The notes below the pieces were generated by a model that saw nothing but the letters and a program-made list of their open reading frames with translations, was not told the DNA's origin and did no database searches. Source: Arachis hypogaea (lineage: Eukaryota; Streptophyta; Magnoliopsida; Fabales; Fabaceae). Taken from it: 64,000 nt of DNA. Position 1 is the first letter of the stretch, and every line of letters begins with the position of its first letter. The translations under genes were made by a program, and so were the position numbers. The stretch covers positions 87,462,626-87,526,625 of the forward strand of contig NC_092048.1 in NCBI RefSeq assembly GCF_003086295.3, written 5' to 3'. This document shows positions 52,581 through 64,000 of this stretch, one piece after another.

Positions 52581-54287
52581 TGATGATCGGACTTTTGTTG
52601 ATATAGAATTTCACAAATGAAAGCTCGTTGTAAAGTATAGTTTCTAGACCAACAATAGTCCTTTCATACAAAAATATTGGTTGTCACAATTAACAATCCC
52701 CAATAAGAATTAACCGAAGTATTAAGACTCCGGATCGTCTCACAAGGAATTGCAATGAAGTGCTTAATTATTGGCTATGGGGATCAAGGGGGGTTTTTGA
52801 TTGATATTGGGCAAGAAAATAAATGACAAGAGAAAGTAAATCAAACAAGAAATTAAAGAAGACAAGTAATGAAAAGAGACATTCATGGCAATGGATTGAG
52901 ATCATAGGCTTTCTATCCTAGTCATGCATGATTAGTTCATCTTATTTAGTTAACTCCAACAAATAGGGAGAATGTCAAACAAGATTAACTAATCATGTCA
53001 CAATAATAAACAAGAATTTATCTCATTACGTCAACTCCAACAAAGAGGGAGAAAGTCTAACGAGACTAGCTAATCTCAATCCAAAAGTCCTAACCAACTT
53101 ACTAATTAAACTAGAAAAAGATTAGCGTCAATGGAAATAATCTTCCATAAGTCCTAATCAACTTACTAATTAAATTAGCAAAAGATTAGCGTCAATGGAA
53201 ACAATACTAGCTAACAACTCTAGATCACCAACATAAGTTGGGTTTTCATGACTCAAGATTGCCCAATCACTCTTTCCAAGCCAAGAATGCTCAAAATCTA
53301 CTCTAACATCCTACCAAGCATTTTATCAAACACTTGGTAGGCATAAAAGCAAAGCATAGTAAATTGATGACAAGAGTAAAATCTAACAACAATTGAATGT
53401 AAGAAATCAACAACAACAATCAAAAGAAACAAGATCTAAATGAATTACTTCAAATTACACTAAAAGAAATTAGGATGAACAAAAGTAGATCTACAAATAA
53501 AATAGAAGAAAGTAATAACAACAATGGAAGAATGATAAATGTAACAACAAGAAATTAAGAAGAAGGAGTAGAAGGAAACATGAATTAAAACTTAGATCTA
53601 AGAACTAAACCTAATCCTAATCCTAATTCTAGAGAGAAGTGAGAGCTTCTCTCTCTAGAAACTAAGCTAAGGCATAATGAAACTAGACTATGACTAAGTG
53701 TGTTGACTCCTCTTCAATCCTTGGCTTGAATAGCATCAGAAATGAGTTGGGTTGGGCCCAAAGTGCTTCAGAAATCGCTGGGGGCGATTTCATCTTTAGT
53801 GGACCAAGCAGCATCGGTGCGCGCACGCAAAGTGCGCGTGCGCGCCCCTATACCCGAAGTAACATATAATAAATTTCATATCATTTCGAAGCCCTGGATG
53901 TTAGCTTTCCAACGCAACTGGAACTGCCTCATTTGGACCTTTGTAGCTCAAGTTATGGCCAATTGAGTGCGCGGAGGTCAGGCTTGACAGCTTTACGATT
54001 CCTTCATTTCTTCATGAGTTCTCCCACTTTGCATGCTTTTCTCCTCACTTCTTCCATCCGATACTTGCCTTATGGACCTGAAATCACTCATCAAATACAT
54101 CAAGGCATCGAATGGAATTAAAGTGAATTAAAATCACCATTTTAGGCCCTAAAAAGCATGTTTTCACATTTAAGCACAAATCAAGGGAGAATTACAAAAC
54201 CATGCTATTTCATTGAATAAATGTGAGAAAAGGTGATAAAATCCCCCAAAATAAGTACAAGATAAACCCCAAAATCGGAATTTATCA
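52581..54287 (-). repeat. B2 5' LTR
   Basis: 1707 bp, TGATGATCGGACTTTTGTTG...GGAATTTATCA on the plus strand, followed by cgcgc. Confidence 0.95.
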
Positions 54288-55691
54288 CGCGCCCGCGCAC
54301 TCCACGCGCACAAGTGGATGATGTTGGCTAGAAGCGGCGCGCAAGGATGGACGCATCCGCGCGGATCAGAAGATTCCTATCGATGCGCACGTGCACGCAC
54401 GCATGGCGCGCACGCGTGGGAAGCTGCACGTGACCTCATTAAAGGAAATCGTACCTGGCAATTTCTGAGGCTCATCAGGCCCAATTTCAAGCTGTTTCTG
54501 CATGGAAAAGACCCAAGGATGCTAGGGAAAAAGGGGGATCAACCGTTTTATACTAAGACATAATTTTTAGCTAGTTTTTGGTTTGTTTGTTCTTCTAGAG
54601 AGAAAAACCCTTGTTCCTCTCTAGATCTAGTTTTAATTTGATCTTCCCTTGTTGAATTGTGAATTGGATCTTGTTAATTACTTGTTTTAATTGTTCAATT
54701 TGAATTTCCTAGTATAGTTTTGCTTATATCTTGTGATAGTTTTATGAATTCTTGTCAATTATCATTTTATACCCATTCCATGAATGTTGTGAATCTTGTC
54801 TTGTTGATGTTATATTGATGATTTCTATGTTTAATTGTGTTGTTTGGATGATTATATGTTGACAATTGTTAGTGGGTACTTGTTAATTTCAATTTAATTG
54901 CTATTTTGAACATGTCTTTTGTTAATGCTTACCATGTATTTGACGAAATGTTTACTTTGATTATGGAGTAGTTCTCTTTACTCTTGGCCTAGGTCAAGGA
55001 AATTGGATAAACTTGAGTCATTGGGTCTAATGGATTTGATGATTTGGGAGCCCTTAGTGGTCAATTTGATAACCATTGACGCTAACTTTCTACTAAATCA
55101 ATTAGTGGTGAGGTTAGAACTTATGGATTGATGTTGACTAAACCATTTGACGTACTTCAAGTATAGAAGTAGACTTAATGAGTTTGGTTCCTCATAATTG
55201 TCATGATATGGTTATTAGACAAGGATGGTGACCCCAATTCCCATGCCTAGCCAAGAGTTACTTTTATTATTCATATTTAAAAACTACAATTCCCAATCAC
55301 TTGCCTTAGTCATAGTTACTTGTTTAGCTTAAAGTAGAATCATATTGAATGTTACTTTGTTAGTTTGGAATCACTCATATTTTGCTTAGTTGACTGAATT
55401 AGTTTCTTGCAATCTAAGATTACTTGCTTGTTAAGATTTCCATTTATTTTCATGCTCATAACTCACAACCCTGGATTTCTAACCAATGTTGAAGCACATG
55501 TTTGCCCATTCCTTGTGAGACGACCCGAGGTTTAAATACTTCGGTTATTTCTATTGGGGTTGAACTTGTGACAATCAAATTCCTCTTCTAAATTTGACGC
55601 CCGAAGATTGTTGTTGGTAGAGCTATACTTGCAACGCAGTTTCATTAAAGGAAAATCTTTACCAATACACCCTTGGGTGAACATCAACCAA

Positions 55692-57036
55692 CCTGTATCT
55701 CCAAGTTCTGAATGGAAGACCTACTTTCAGCCATTAAACTATGAGTGGTCTTGGAGAGGCTGGAGACTATAGCAGCCAAGTCAGAGAGACTCTGCCTGGG
55801 TGCCTCCAATTGTTGCTGAGAAGTTTCATCGGGTCTACTACTGAACCTATTCGGGCTCATTCCACCCTGATTATTATTGAAGCCTTGTTGGGGCTTCTGC
55901 TGATCTTTCCACCCAAAATTAGGGTGGTTCCTCCATCCCTGATTGAAAGTATTCGAATAGGGATTGCTGTTGGAGTTTCTTGAGGAGTTTCCCATGTAGT
56001 TCACCTCCTCCATGGTGGTCCAGGCGTTATCACCTACGTCTAACTCATAGGCTGTCTCTGGACAGTAAGTCTCAAAGCTCTGCGTCCCACTCAAGTACTG
56101 AGTGATCATGTTGATCTGCTGGGACATGAGCTTGTTTTGAGCCAAGATGGCATCTAAGGTGCCTACTTCTAAGACGCCTCTCTTCTGGGCAGTTTCATTG
56201 TTCATATGGTTCCTCTCAGAGGTGTACATGTATTGGTTGTTGGCAACCATGTCTATAAGCTCTTGTGCCTCTTCAAGCATCTTCTTGAAGTGGATGGATC
56301 CACCTGCAAAGTGGTATAATGACATCTTGGATGCCTCAGATAGGCCATCATAGAAGATATCTAGCATAGTCCAATCTGAGATCATGTCAGGAGGACATCT
56401 CCTAATCAGTTGCTTGTATCTTTCCCAGGATTCATAGAAGGATTCTCCCTCTTTCTGTCTAAAGTTTTGTACTTCCACCCTCAACTTACTTAGCTTCTGA
56501 GGTGGAAAGAACTTGGTCAAGAATCCATTGACCACTTTCTCCCAGATGTCTAGGCTTTCTTTAGGCTAAGAATCCAACCATAGCCTTGCTCTGTCTCTTA
56601 CTACAAAGGGGAAGAGCATGAGCTTGTAGACTTCTAGATTTACTTTATTAATCTTGACAGTGTCACATATCTGCAGAAAGTCATATAGGAACTTGTTTGG
56701 ATCTTCCTGTGGAAGTCCATAAAATTGGCAATTTTGTTGTACCAGAGTGACCAGCTGAGGCTTCAACTCAAATTTGTTTGCCCCAATGACAGGAATGGAG
56801 ATGCTGCACCCATAGAAATCAAAATTGAGTGTAGTGTAAGATCCTAGGACCTTTCTTACATCACCCCCATTGTCTGGATTAGCTGCCATTGTTGTTTCTT
56901 CTGCTTCTTGTTCTAGAGCTCCTGTGAGATTCCTTATGGCTCTGCTAGCTTGAGCTTGTTGCAGATGCCTTCTTAGAGTCCTTTCAGGTTCAGGATCTGA
57001 ATCAAAGAGAGGTTCTTTATCCCTACTCCTGTTCAT
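55692..57036 (-). pseudogene. A0 gag, broken
   Basis: It starts MNRSRDKEPLFDSD with PEPERTLRRH. The capsid-like region has LMLFPFVVRDRARLWLDS, then an in-frame TAG near 56565, and continues FLTKFFPPQKLSKLR, ESFYESWERYKQL and LDIFYDGLSEASKMSL. Further on are EEAQELIDMVANNQ, WRNHPNFGWKDQ and NLEIQVG, where S3 interrupts it. It is close to A2 Gag throughout and is the only copy here that retains the N-terminal extension. Confidence 0.9.
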
Positions 57037-57057
57037 AAACAAGAAGAGAGAAACCAA

Positions 57058-57986
57058 GAAGAGAAGAAGAAAGGATTCTCTATGTCAAAGTATAGAGGTC
57101 CTTGTTAGAGAATTAGAAGAAGAGAAAAGAAAGGAAAGATGCTTTTTAATTTAAAAAGAATTTTTGAAATTAAACAAGAAACTAACTAAGAAAGATTTGA
57201 AAGAGATTTGATTTTTGAAAATATTTGAAATTTTAAAAAGTAGAAAGTTGGAAAAGAATCTTTGAAATTTAAAAATTAAAAAGAGAAAGTTAAAAGAGAG
57301 AAATAAGATAAGATAATATTTTAAAATTCAAGATAAAAGATTTGATTTTAAAAAGTTTTGAAATTAAAGAGAGAAAGTAAAAGAAATATTTTAAATTTAA
57401 AAATTTTAAAAAGTCAAGAGGAAAGGGAGATAAGATAAGATAAGATTTTAAAAATTAAAAGATTTTAAACTTAAAATTAAAAAGAAAAGATAAGATAACA
57501 ACTTTTGAAAATTAAAGGGAAAGATAAGATAAAGATTTGAAATAGAAGATAAACAAGAAATTTAAACAAAAACAAAAAGACAACTAACAAGACACCAAAC
57601 TTAAAAATTTTGAAAGTAAATGACACAAGTTTCGAAAATTTAAAATGAAAAACACTAAAAGAAACCAAACTTAAAATTTTAGAAATCAAATAAGGAAAAA
57701 CATAAAGAAAATTTTGAATACCAAGAAAGAAAAACAAGAACAAGTTTCGAAAAATCAAGAAAAGAAATATCAACAAGAACCAGAAGGACACTAAACATAA
57801 AACTTGACACAAGACTCAAACAAAAGAAAAAGATAACTAAAGATAAAAATATAAAAAAAATTTCAAAAATTTTTAAAGAAGAAATTAAGAAACACAAAAA
57901 AAACTGTAAAAAGTACCTGATCTAAGCAGCAAGACAACCGTTAGTTTGTCAATCACAAACAATCTCCGGCAACAGAACTAAAAACT
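57058..57986 (-). other. A0 leader and decayed primer site
   Basis: AT-rich, with ACACCAAACTTAAA (PPT-like word in reverse) at 57591 and a shorter copy at 57663, and TTTCGAAA-type words. At 57961-57982 the tRNA-Asp site has decayed to CTCCGGCAACAGAACTA, so this copy could no longer be primed normally. Confidence 0.82.
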
Positions 57987-59490
57987 TGGTGTGCGAATTT
58001 GTGACTCGCACAACTAACCGGCAAGTGCACCGGGTCGTCCAAGTAATACCTCAAGTGAGTGAGGGTCGAATCCCACGAGGATTGTCGAATTGATCAAGCT
58101 GTGGTTATCCTGCAGATCTTAGTCAGGCGAATAAAAAGTTGGTTGTTGTTTGTTATAGGTGCATAAACAAGCAATAATAATCAAACGTAGAAACAGTAGT
58201 GAGAGATCAGTTAAGGCTTCGGAGATGCTGATTCTTCGGGATCAACACGTCATACTAACTACTCCAATGATGAATGATTCCTTCAATGGCAAGGCTGTAA
58301 GTGATTAAGCCATTGGTCGTGGTCATTAATCTCCTCAGGTCCAAACCAAACACCGGAACAGGCTAGATCAATCTGGGAGAGGGTGAAGCGCACGTAATTC
58401 AATCTCTTGGTGATCCTACTCAAAACGCCACAGACAAGGTCAGATCCTCCGAAACAGAGAATGACGCTCTATGATTCTAGTCCTTACCCCTGACTAACGA
58501 GATTTCATGTCACATATCCCAGTTAGCCCAAGTAACTTGTTGGAACCCGAGATGCATTCTTAAGCTATAGCTCCATACTATCTGGGTTAGGACTCGTAAA
58601 GAACTCATGTAGAACAGGGGGTCATACTTTCGTTCCACCCCAAGTTCATAAGGATGAAGAACGACAATGCATCATAGAATAGAATCAAACACAGATTGAA
58701 GTAGAAAAGTAATTGCATTAATCCATAGGAATCAGCAGAGCTCCTAACCTTAACCTAGGAAGTTTAGTTGCTCATACTGTACAGAAAGTAACGTGTGATA
58801 TGTTCCAAGGGGCTGAAGATCTTAAACATGGGTGATCTTCGCCTATATATACTAACCTAATAAAAAAAATTACAAAAGTGAATAAACTAAACAGAAAGGT
58901 GCAAAAATCCACTTCTGGGCCCACTTGGTGAGTGTTTGGGCTGAGCTTGGCTTCTAACTTGAATGAGTGGGCGTTGGACGCCCATTAGGGAGTGTCCATG
59001 CTGCTACCTTACTTCCCTTGTGGTGTTGAACGCCAGGTTTGGGCGTTCAGCGCTGGCCTTGGTCCTCTTGGGGCGTTGAACGCCCACTAGGGGGTAGTTT
59101 CGACGTTCAATGCCCGTTTTGGGCTATTCAGTCCAAAGAAAAGTATAGACCATTATATATTGCTAAAAAGCTCTGGAAGTTATCTTTCCAACGCTATTGA
59201 GAATGCATTATTTGGACCTCTGTAGCTCCAGAAATGCTCGTTTGAATGCACGGTGTTTAAAATCTAACAGCATCTACTATGCTTTCCTTGTCTCTGAATC
59301 AAACTTTGCCAAAACTTGATAGGTTCACCCAAAATTCACCTAAATTCGTAGGAAAAACACAAAATCTCAACATAGTATCCAAAAAATGAATTTTGCAATA
59401 AAACCTACTAAAAATTAATAAAACTTAACAAAATATACTGAAAACACTAAGAAAATACCATCAAAAAGCGTATAAAATATTTGCTCATCA
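57987..59490 (-). repeat. A0 5' LTR
   Basis: 1504 bp, TGGTGTGCGAATTTG...TTGCTCATCA on the plus strand, with GGCGTTGAACGCC words at about 58970-59125, followed by gtgag. Confidence 0.92.
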
Positions 59491-59495
59491 GTGAG

Positions 59496-60331
59496 CCTAC
59501 TACTTCCAAGTCCCAAGCATGTTTAACAATTCCCGATACCTCTTCTTTATGGCACCAATGCTCCTGAAATTTGAATCTTTTTCTTGACCTTCTTTCTTCC
59601 TTTTCTAAATTAAAGAGTAAGGGGCAGTGATCAGATCATGTACCATCCAAATGAGACACAAAATTGTTTGGATATTCTGCTCTCTATTCCGTCAAAACAA
59701 GTACTCTGTCTAGTCTTTCCTGAATAAAATTGCCTCCAAATTGCCTATTACTCCATGTGAAATTCTTGCCTTCAAATCCCAGATCCACCAATTTAGCTTC
59801 ATTAATAAAATCATTGAATTTCTGAATTGATGATGCTGACTTCATCCTCCCTCCCTCTTTCTCATGGTGGGCCTTTATAGCATTAAAGTCTCCTACCACC
59901 AATCGATGCTCTCCCGAATTATCCATGACTTGAAGTAACTGTCCGAACTGAGCTTCTCTAATAACTTCATCTATGTGGAAGTGCACAGCAAAAACTTCCC
60001 ATGTCTTTGCATTTTGACCATCTTCCCATGCAAAGTGCACTAGAAAAGACTCAAAAGCTCTGACTTGCACCTTCGTTTTCTCCTTCCAAGAAACCATTAA
60101 CCTTCCTTCCTATCCAATCGGGTCTACACAAAACAAATTTGAGAAACCAACATCCTTAATCACCCTCTCCACATGTGAGGTATTGTTTTTGGTTTTACAG
60201 AGAAACAATACCTCGGGGGAAAGAGATTTAACAATCCCTTTAATGTTGTGAACTGTAAGGGTTTTCCCAAACCCAGATAGTTCCACATTGTCATCTTCAT
60301 GGATTCTTTGGTGCCAATTGTTGGGCGACAC
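59496..60331 (-). pseudogene. LINE apurinic-type endonuclease domain, broken
   Basis: On the minus strand this reads LTVHNIKGIVKSLSPEVLFLCKTKN (the usual start of plant LINE endonucleases, with E of CETK now K). It continues with GEHRLVVGDFNAI (the GDFN catalytic motif), FNDFINEAKLVDLGFEG and FTWSNRQ...ERLDRVL. The domain nicks target DNA to prime LINE reverse transcription. Stops separate it into two open parts. The gtgag duplication of A0 marks its right-hand break with the RT piece at 18771-19815. Confidence 0.92.
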
Positions 60332-60359
60332 CTTCCCCCTTCTCAGTTTTTACTTGTTT

Positions 60360-61582
60360 CTATTGAACAATGCTTCTTACTTGCTGCCATATCCTCATTT
60401 TCCTCTGTTCTCCTTTTAACACTGTCATCTTATTGCCCATTTTACCTCTCCTTGCCATCTGCTTTAAATACAACTTGTGTTTTCCTTTAGTCTCAGGTGC
60501 ACTAGCCAAAACACTAAAAGAAAATATGCCGTCTAAGTTAAAATTCTGTTCTGAATTTTCTTCTTTATTCTCCATCTGTGCTACTATCTCAGTGTTATAT
60601 TGCTTTTTCTGAACTTGCTGATCAGCAAGAACCAAAATCCTCCTCTCCTCCTTTTGTGTTCCACTTTTCACCTTATTATCCTCAACTTCTTTTCGTGTGT
60701 TTACCTCATTAACCAAGAGACTTGCAAAGCTTTTAATCAGGCTTAACGGAGTTGGATTTCTATCTCTTTGGTATTTTTTCTCTGGCTGCTGGTTAGAATT
60801 TGGATTCTGGTTCTCTTTTTTAGGAGCTGACCCTCCCTCCAAATTGTTCATCTCTGACCTAAGTCCTCCATTTCTCTTCCTCAACCTTCTCTGCCACTGA
60901 ATCTTCAAGGAATTTGTTGCATCCGTGAGCCTCATGTCCCAAGAATCCACAATAATAACAAAAGTTTCCTATTCTTTCATATTTAACTTGCAGCTCGATC
61001 ACCTTTTTATCTTCCCTGCAATCTTCATCGATCTCTGCCATGGTTTTGAGACATCCAACCCAATCTGCACTTTAACAATTTGCTCCTTTTTTCCTCTTAA
61101 AATGAATAAGTCAACATCCATCACTTCCCCATCACTTCTTCAAGCTTCCTACCTAATTCTTTTGTTTTACAATGTTCCGGTAACCCCCAAAATCGAATTC
61201 ATATAGGCACTTGTAGGAATTCAGTTTCCACAATTGAGTCTTCTCCTTTCCATCTCTTTAGGTTGAGAATATACTTTTTAAATAGTCAAGGGGCACCATT
61301 CTCAATCCTAATCATCTCAATCTCCTTTTCAAAGAAAAATTAAAACACGTTGCCACCATGATCCAAAATTTTGAAGCCCTTCGACTGTCTTCAGATCGCG
61401 AGTAGAGCAGCCTCTAACGTGCCAATACTGAACTTACGATCAGCCATTAATCTCCCAACTAGACTTCTTGTACATTTCTCAAAACCTTCCTTTATATCCT
61501 CTTCACCAAATTCAATAATTTAGTCTTCCTCCAGAACTTTCAATGCTCTTCCTAACCCCTGAGATACAGTAGATGCTGCCAT
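60360..61582 (-). pseudogene. LINE ORF1: DUF4283-like domain, CCHC zinc knuckle and linker
   Basis: It starts at ATG 61582 with MAASTVSQGLGRALKVLEED then a stop. The frame recovers with SLVGRLMAD and later FLQVPIWIRFWGLPEH, the pattern of the DUF4283 domain found in plant LINE ORF1. At 60960-61000 a perfect CX2CX4HX4C knuckle is present (CYYCGFLGHEAHGC), preceded by YERIGNF. A K/E/N-rich linker follows. In the family this protein binds nucleic acid. Several stops are present, so it is inactive. Confidence 0.88.
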
Positions 61583-64000
61583 TATCAATTCGTATGAAAT
61601 TTACTCATAGAAAATTTAATAAGGATTAACCTCAAAATCCTAGCAGAGCACTTTTTGAAAAACCCTAACAGCAAAGCACTTTTAGCATGACTACTGTCAC
61701 ATGAAAATGTTGTTTCCAAAACAACGGACCAATGCCTAGAAGTAGTATTATAAATGCTATATTCAAGGAGGTCTTCAGTAATATTTTATGAGGTGATGTT
61801 TTATGATTTTATTTTTTCTCATGACATCGATACACTATGTAATCATTTATATGATGTGATGTAGATGATTACTTCGTTTAATGTTAGGTAATTCATATTT
61901 GGGTATGATCGTGTCATCAGGTTACTATAAGTGATTATTTGATCCATTTATGTACAGCGCATAGATCTTTTCACTAGTATATTATATGAGAAAATATCCT
62001 ATCTGAACTATGTTAATTATAGAGATTAGGAATATAGAGATTTTCTTTTTACAATAAAGGCAACACGCACTCAGAACTTTATATAGGATTTATATCTTCA
62101 GCAACCTCTATATTTATATTAAATTCATCGAGTAAGACATTTTACTCATCAAGACCTCATATAACTCGTCATTTATTTATTTCTTATATTATTTTCTTTT
62201 TTGTCTTTTGGATTTTTTTTTAGTTCCTTAATTTTTTCATAATTCTAGATACTTGAATAAACTATAAAAAATATACCTAATTTTTAAGAAGCTGATAAAA
62301 ATAACCCTTACTTTTGATAGTGACCAAATTGTTCTCAAAATATTATAAAATACGATAAAAATAATAAAAAATATTATTTTTTAAAAATGATAAAAGTCTT
62401 GTATTAGATATTATTTATCCATTTGATTCAAAATTTTATAAAAATATTTGGATAAATATTTCGAAAGTATATAAAAAAAATTGGATAAAAATTTGACTTT
62501 TAGAATTTTTTTATTTTTTTAAAATATTCTTGTTCATTGATTAAAAAATCATAAAGATATATACTTAGCATAGAATCATCAACTTTTAAGAATTAAATGA
62601 TCTTGTTTCTTTAATGATTCTTGCAAAAGAATGCATGAAATCCAACTTTTAAAATAATTTTTGAGAATATATAATTAACTTTGGATGTTTTTGTCGCGTT
62701 TAAAATATTTTGAGGATATTTATATTGTTATTATAAAATGAGTCATTTTTGTCAACGTTCTAATAAGCGCAAAATTAGTGGTTTCTATTTCTTTCTCTCT
62801 CTTATCCCGGGAAAAACTAGAAGGCTTGTAATGGCCCACTTACATGTATTAGTGAATCGGAAACAAGCCCATCCAAGATCACAGTACACTACTATTTAGT
62901 TTGGGCTTACATGGTTCTCAACATGCCCTAGTAGCGGGTCTCATATTTGCGCTTAGCCATAACCCTACAGCCTAAGCTTAAGGGTAACATGTCCCACGAT
63001 CTTTTCAACGATGTTGCTTTTCTTTGTTATTTTGTTTGTCTGTTAACTTCTCCGAGGTTTTGGATATGCGGATATGGGCAGGTGTAGATGATACTGAGAT
63101 AAATGGGAATGCTTCTCTGACAAAAAAAAAAGGGGGAATGCTTGAAGTCTTGAAATTTACCTGTTTGTTCAGTTGCTTAGGTAGATAAACAAACCCATTC
63201 TGTTATTAACTGAATTAAACCGGATGGTGCTTGTTGCATATTTCTGATGCCACATTCAAATAGTTGTTGCTTGTTCTACAAGTTCTCTTTGAAATATTCT
63301 TGCAGGGATGTTTCTTTACCTAAGAAAAGAGTCCTATGTTACTCTTTTGCTCTTTCAAGAATGTCACAAGTTTCACTTTTATGTTCTATTTAGTTAAGCT
63401 AGTGCCATTACTACCATGCAGTACTAGTCTCAGGAATTATGTTAGCTCTCCCCATTTTATCAATTTGGTGGAAGTATAGGCCATCATGTTGCAGACAATT
63501 GTGGATATGTTGTTGCTATTACAGTCATCGATAATTCTGTATCAGTTTGATTAGTCCAAATTGGAAGGTATTCAGCAAAGATAGAAAGAACCATGTGCTT
63601 GTGGAGCTATTTTCAAAAAGAAGCCTTAGTTCTCATTCTCCTTTTTCCAATTGCATATAGTCCAAAGTAAGTTAGCTATGAATGATGATCCCTTATTTGC
63701 TTATAGTTCCTTTCCTTTAACTCGCATGAGCAATAGCAGAGGAGCTAAACAACACCGGCTTTGTCCAATGGCAGAGGAGCAATGCATTTTCAACTTTCTT
63801 GAGACATAATAAGTTACAAATTGAGCATACAGGTGAGAAATTCATGCATATATTGAATGGTTCTGGAAGATTGTGTGAACTACAATACATGCTATTTTGA
63901 ATTAGGAGGATTATTTGACATTCACTTACAAGTTTATATGCTCCAAAACAATATAAAACATGCTTAATCCGAAAATGACCCAAATTTGTTTCATCAAGTG
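61583..64000. other. LINE 5' flank and unassigned AT-rich DNA
   Basis: The first 100-150 bases may be LINE 5' UTR; I cannot set its end. The rest is AT-rich with no LTR terminus, primer site, tRNA or convincing protein. The longest open frame (63717-63983, minus, 88 codons) has no recognisable motif. This may be the only non-repeat DNA in the window. Confidence 0.6.

Larger units (their letters stand above)
46110..54287 (-). mobile_element. B2: non-autonomous LTR element with two orphan ORFs
   Basis: Both LTRs are 1707 bp and differ at roughly 25-30 positions by eye. The target duplication cgcgc lies at 46105-46109 and 54288-54292. The primer site adjoins the right LTR and the PPT the left one, so it is on the minus strand. 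It encodes ORF-A and ORF-B, both open, and no gag or pol. It sits inside S3, an LTR of its own family in the opposite orientation. Confidence 0.95.
45799..55686 (+). mobile_element. S3: solo LTR of the B family, split by B2
   Basis: It starts TGATAAACCCC and ends GAACATCA, with target duplication accaa at 45794-45798 and 55687-55691 inside A0 gag. Removing B2 and one cgcgc leaves about 1705 bp, close to the 1707 bp B2 LTR, and the order of conserved blocks matches the reverse of the B2 LTR. No internal region remains, so it arose by LTR-LTR recombination or equivalent. It interrupts A0 Gag between NLEIQVG and QLSKRI. The GC words at 54288-54420 belong to this LTR. Confidence 0.88.
19816..59490 (-). 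mobile_element. A0: old Athila-like element on the minus strand, host of four further insertions
   Basis: The LTRs lie at 19816-21350 and 57987-59490, with a perfect gtgag duplication at 19811-19815 and 59491-59495 inside the LINE. Internal parts from 5' to 3' on the minus strand are: decayed primer site, leader, gag (57036-55692, continuing at 45793), protease and tail to 44652, palindromic words, env-position ORF (42201-41052) and 3' UTR. No RT, RNase H or integrase is found. Insertions are B1 (with A2), M1 and S3 (with B2). Without them the element is roughly 9 kb. Confidence 0.92.

Noticed and set aside
63717..63983. Candidate host gene at the right edge
   Set aside because: 88 codons with no recognised domain, no splice or conservation evidence, and Cys/Leu-rich composition that is not informative.

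Overview
The window is plant nuclear DNA made almost entirely of transposable elements nested inside one another. I recognise no host gene. Several LTRs begin with a terminal sequence (TGATGAGCGGATAATTTATA) that I associate from memory with Arachis (peanut) Athila-like retrotransposons. Arachis, or at least a legume, is therefore my best guess; a BLAST search would settle it.

Layout: the outermost layer is an L1-type LINE on the minus strand, running from about 61582 (start of its first ORF) down to about 2736. It is split into pieces by insertions, and its 3' end is lost in a different repeat (about 1138-2735) that abuts a 1000-base assembly gap (138-1137). Insertions into the LINE are: S1 (3466-17420, a 3.5 kb LTR-like piece, itself split by element A1 at 5701-16113); S2 (solo LTR, 18041-18770); and A0 (19816-59490, minus strand). 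A0 in turn holds B1 (21773-40392, minus, itself split by A2 at 24883-35818, plus), a Mutator-like element M1 (42512-44004), and S3 (solo LTR, 45799-55686, split by B2 at 46110-54287, minus). I could read flanking target-site duplications for all nine insertions: gtagc (A1), gtgag (A0), ggtac (B1), aaagg (A2), cgcgc (B2), accaa (S3), gaaat/gaaac (S2), ctgat/ctgag (S1) and a 10-bp one for M1. This fixes the order of events. LTR divergence judged by eye agrees with it: A0 oldest, then B1 at roughly 2.5%, then A2 at roughly 1%.

The A elements (A0, A1, A2) are Athila-like Ty3 elements primed by tRNA-Asp. They have gag, a retroviral-type protease and an env-position ORF, but all lack integrase, and A0 and A2 lack the whole RT/RNase H/integrase block. 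The B elements (B1, B2) also use a tRNA-Asp primer site but carry no recognisable gag or pol. Instead they encode two orphan ORFs (ORF-A and ORF-B) that are conserved between the two copies. None of the elements can move alone, so all must have been mobilised in trans.

The most interesting structure is shared by A and B elements. It is a short hairpin with a GGA-containing loop, whose stem sequence changes between families while pairing is kept, followed by the polypurine-tract-like motif TTTAAGT(T/G)TGG. It occurs next to the 3' LTR and again upstream. Other notable points are a tRNA-Cys 5' half captured inside the env-position ORF of A1, a second compensated hairpin at the end of the coding region, family-specific GC-rich palindromic words shared between LTRs and internal UTRs, and a decayed duplicate primer-binding site inside the A2 LTRs.
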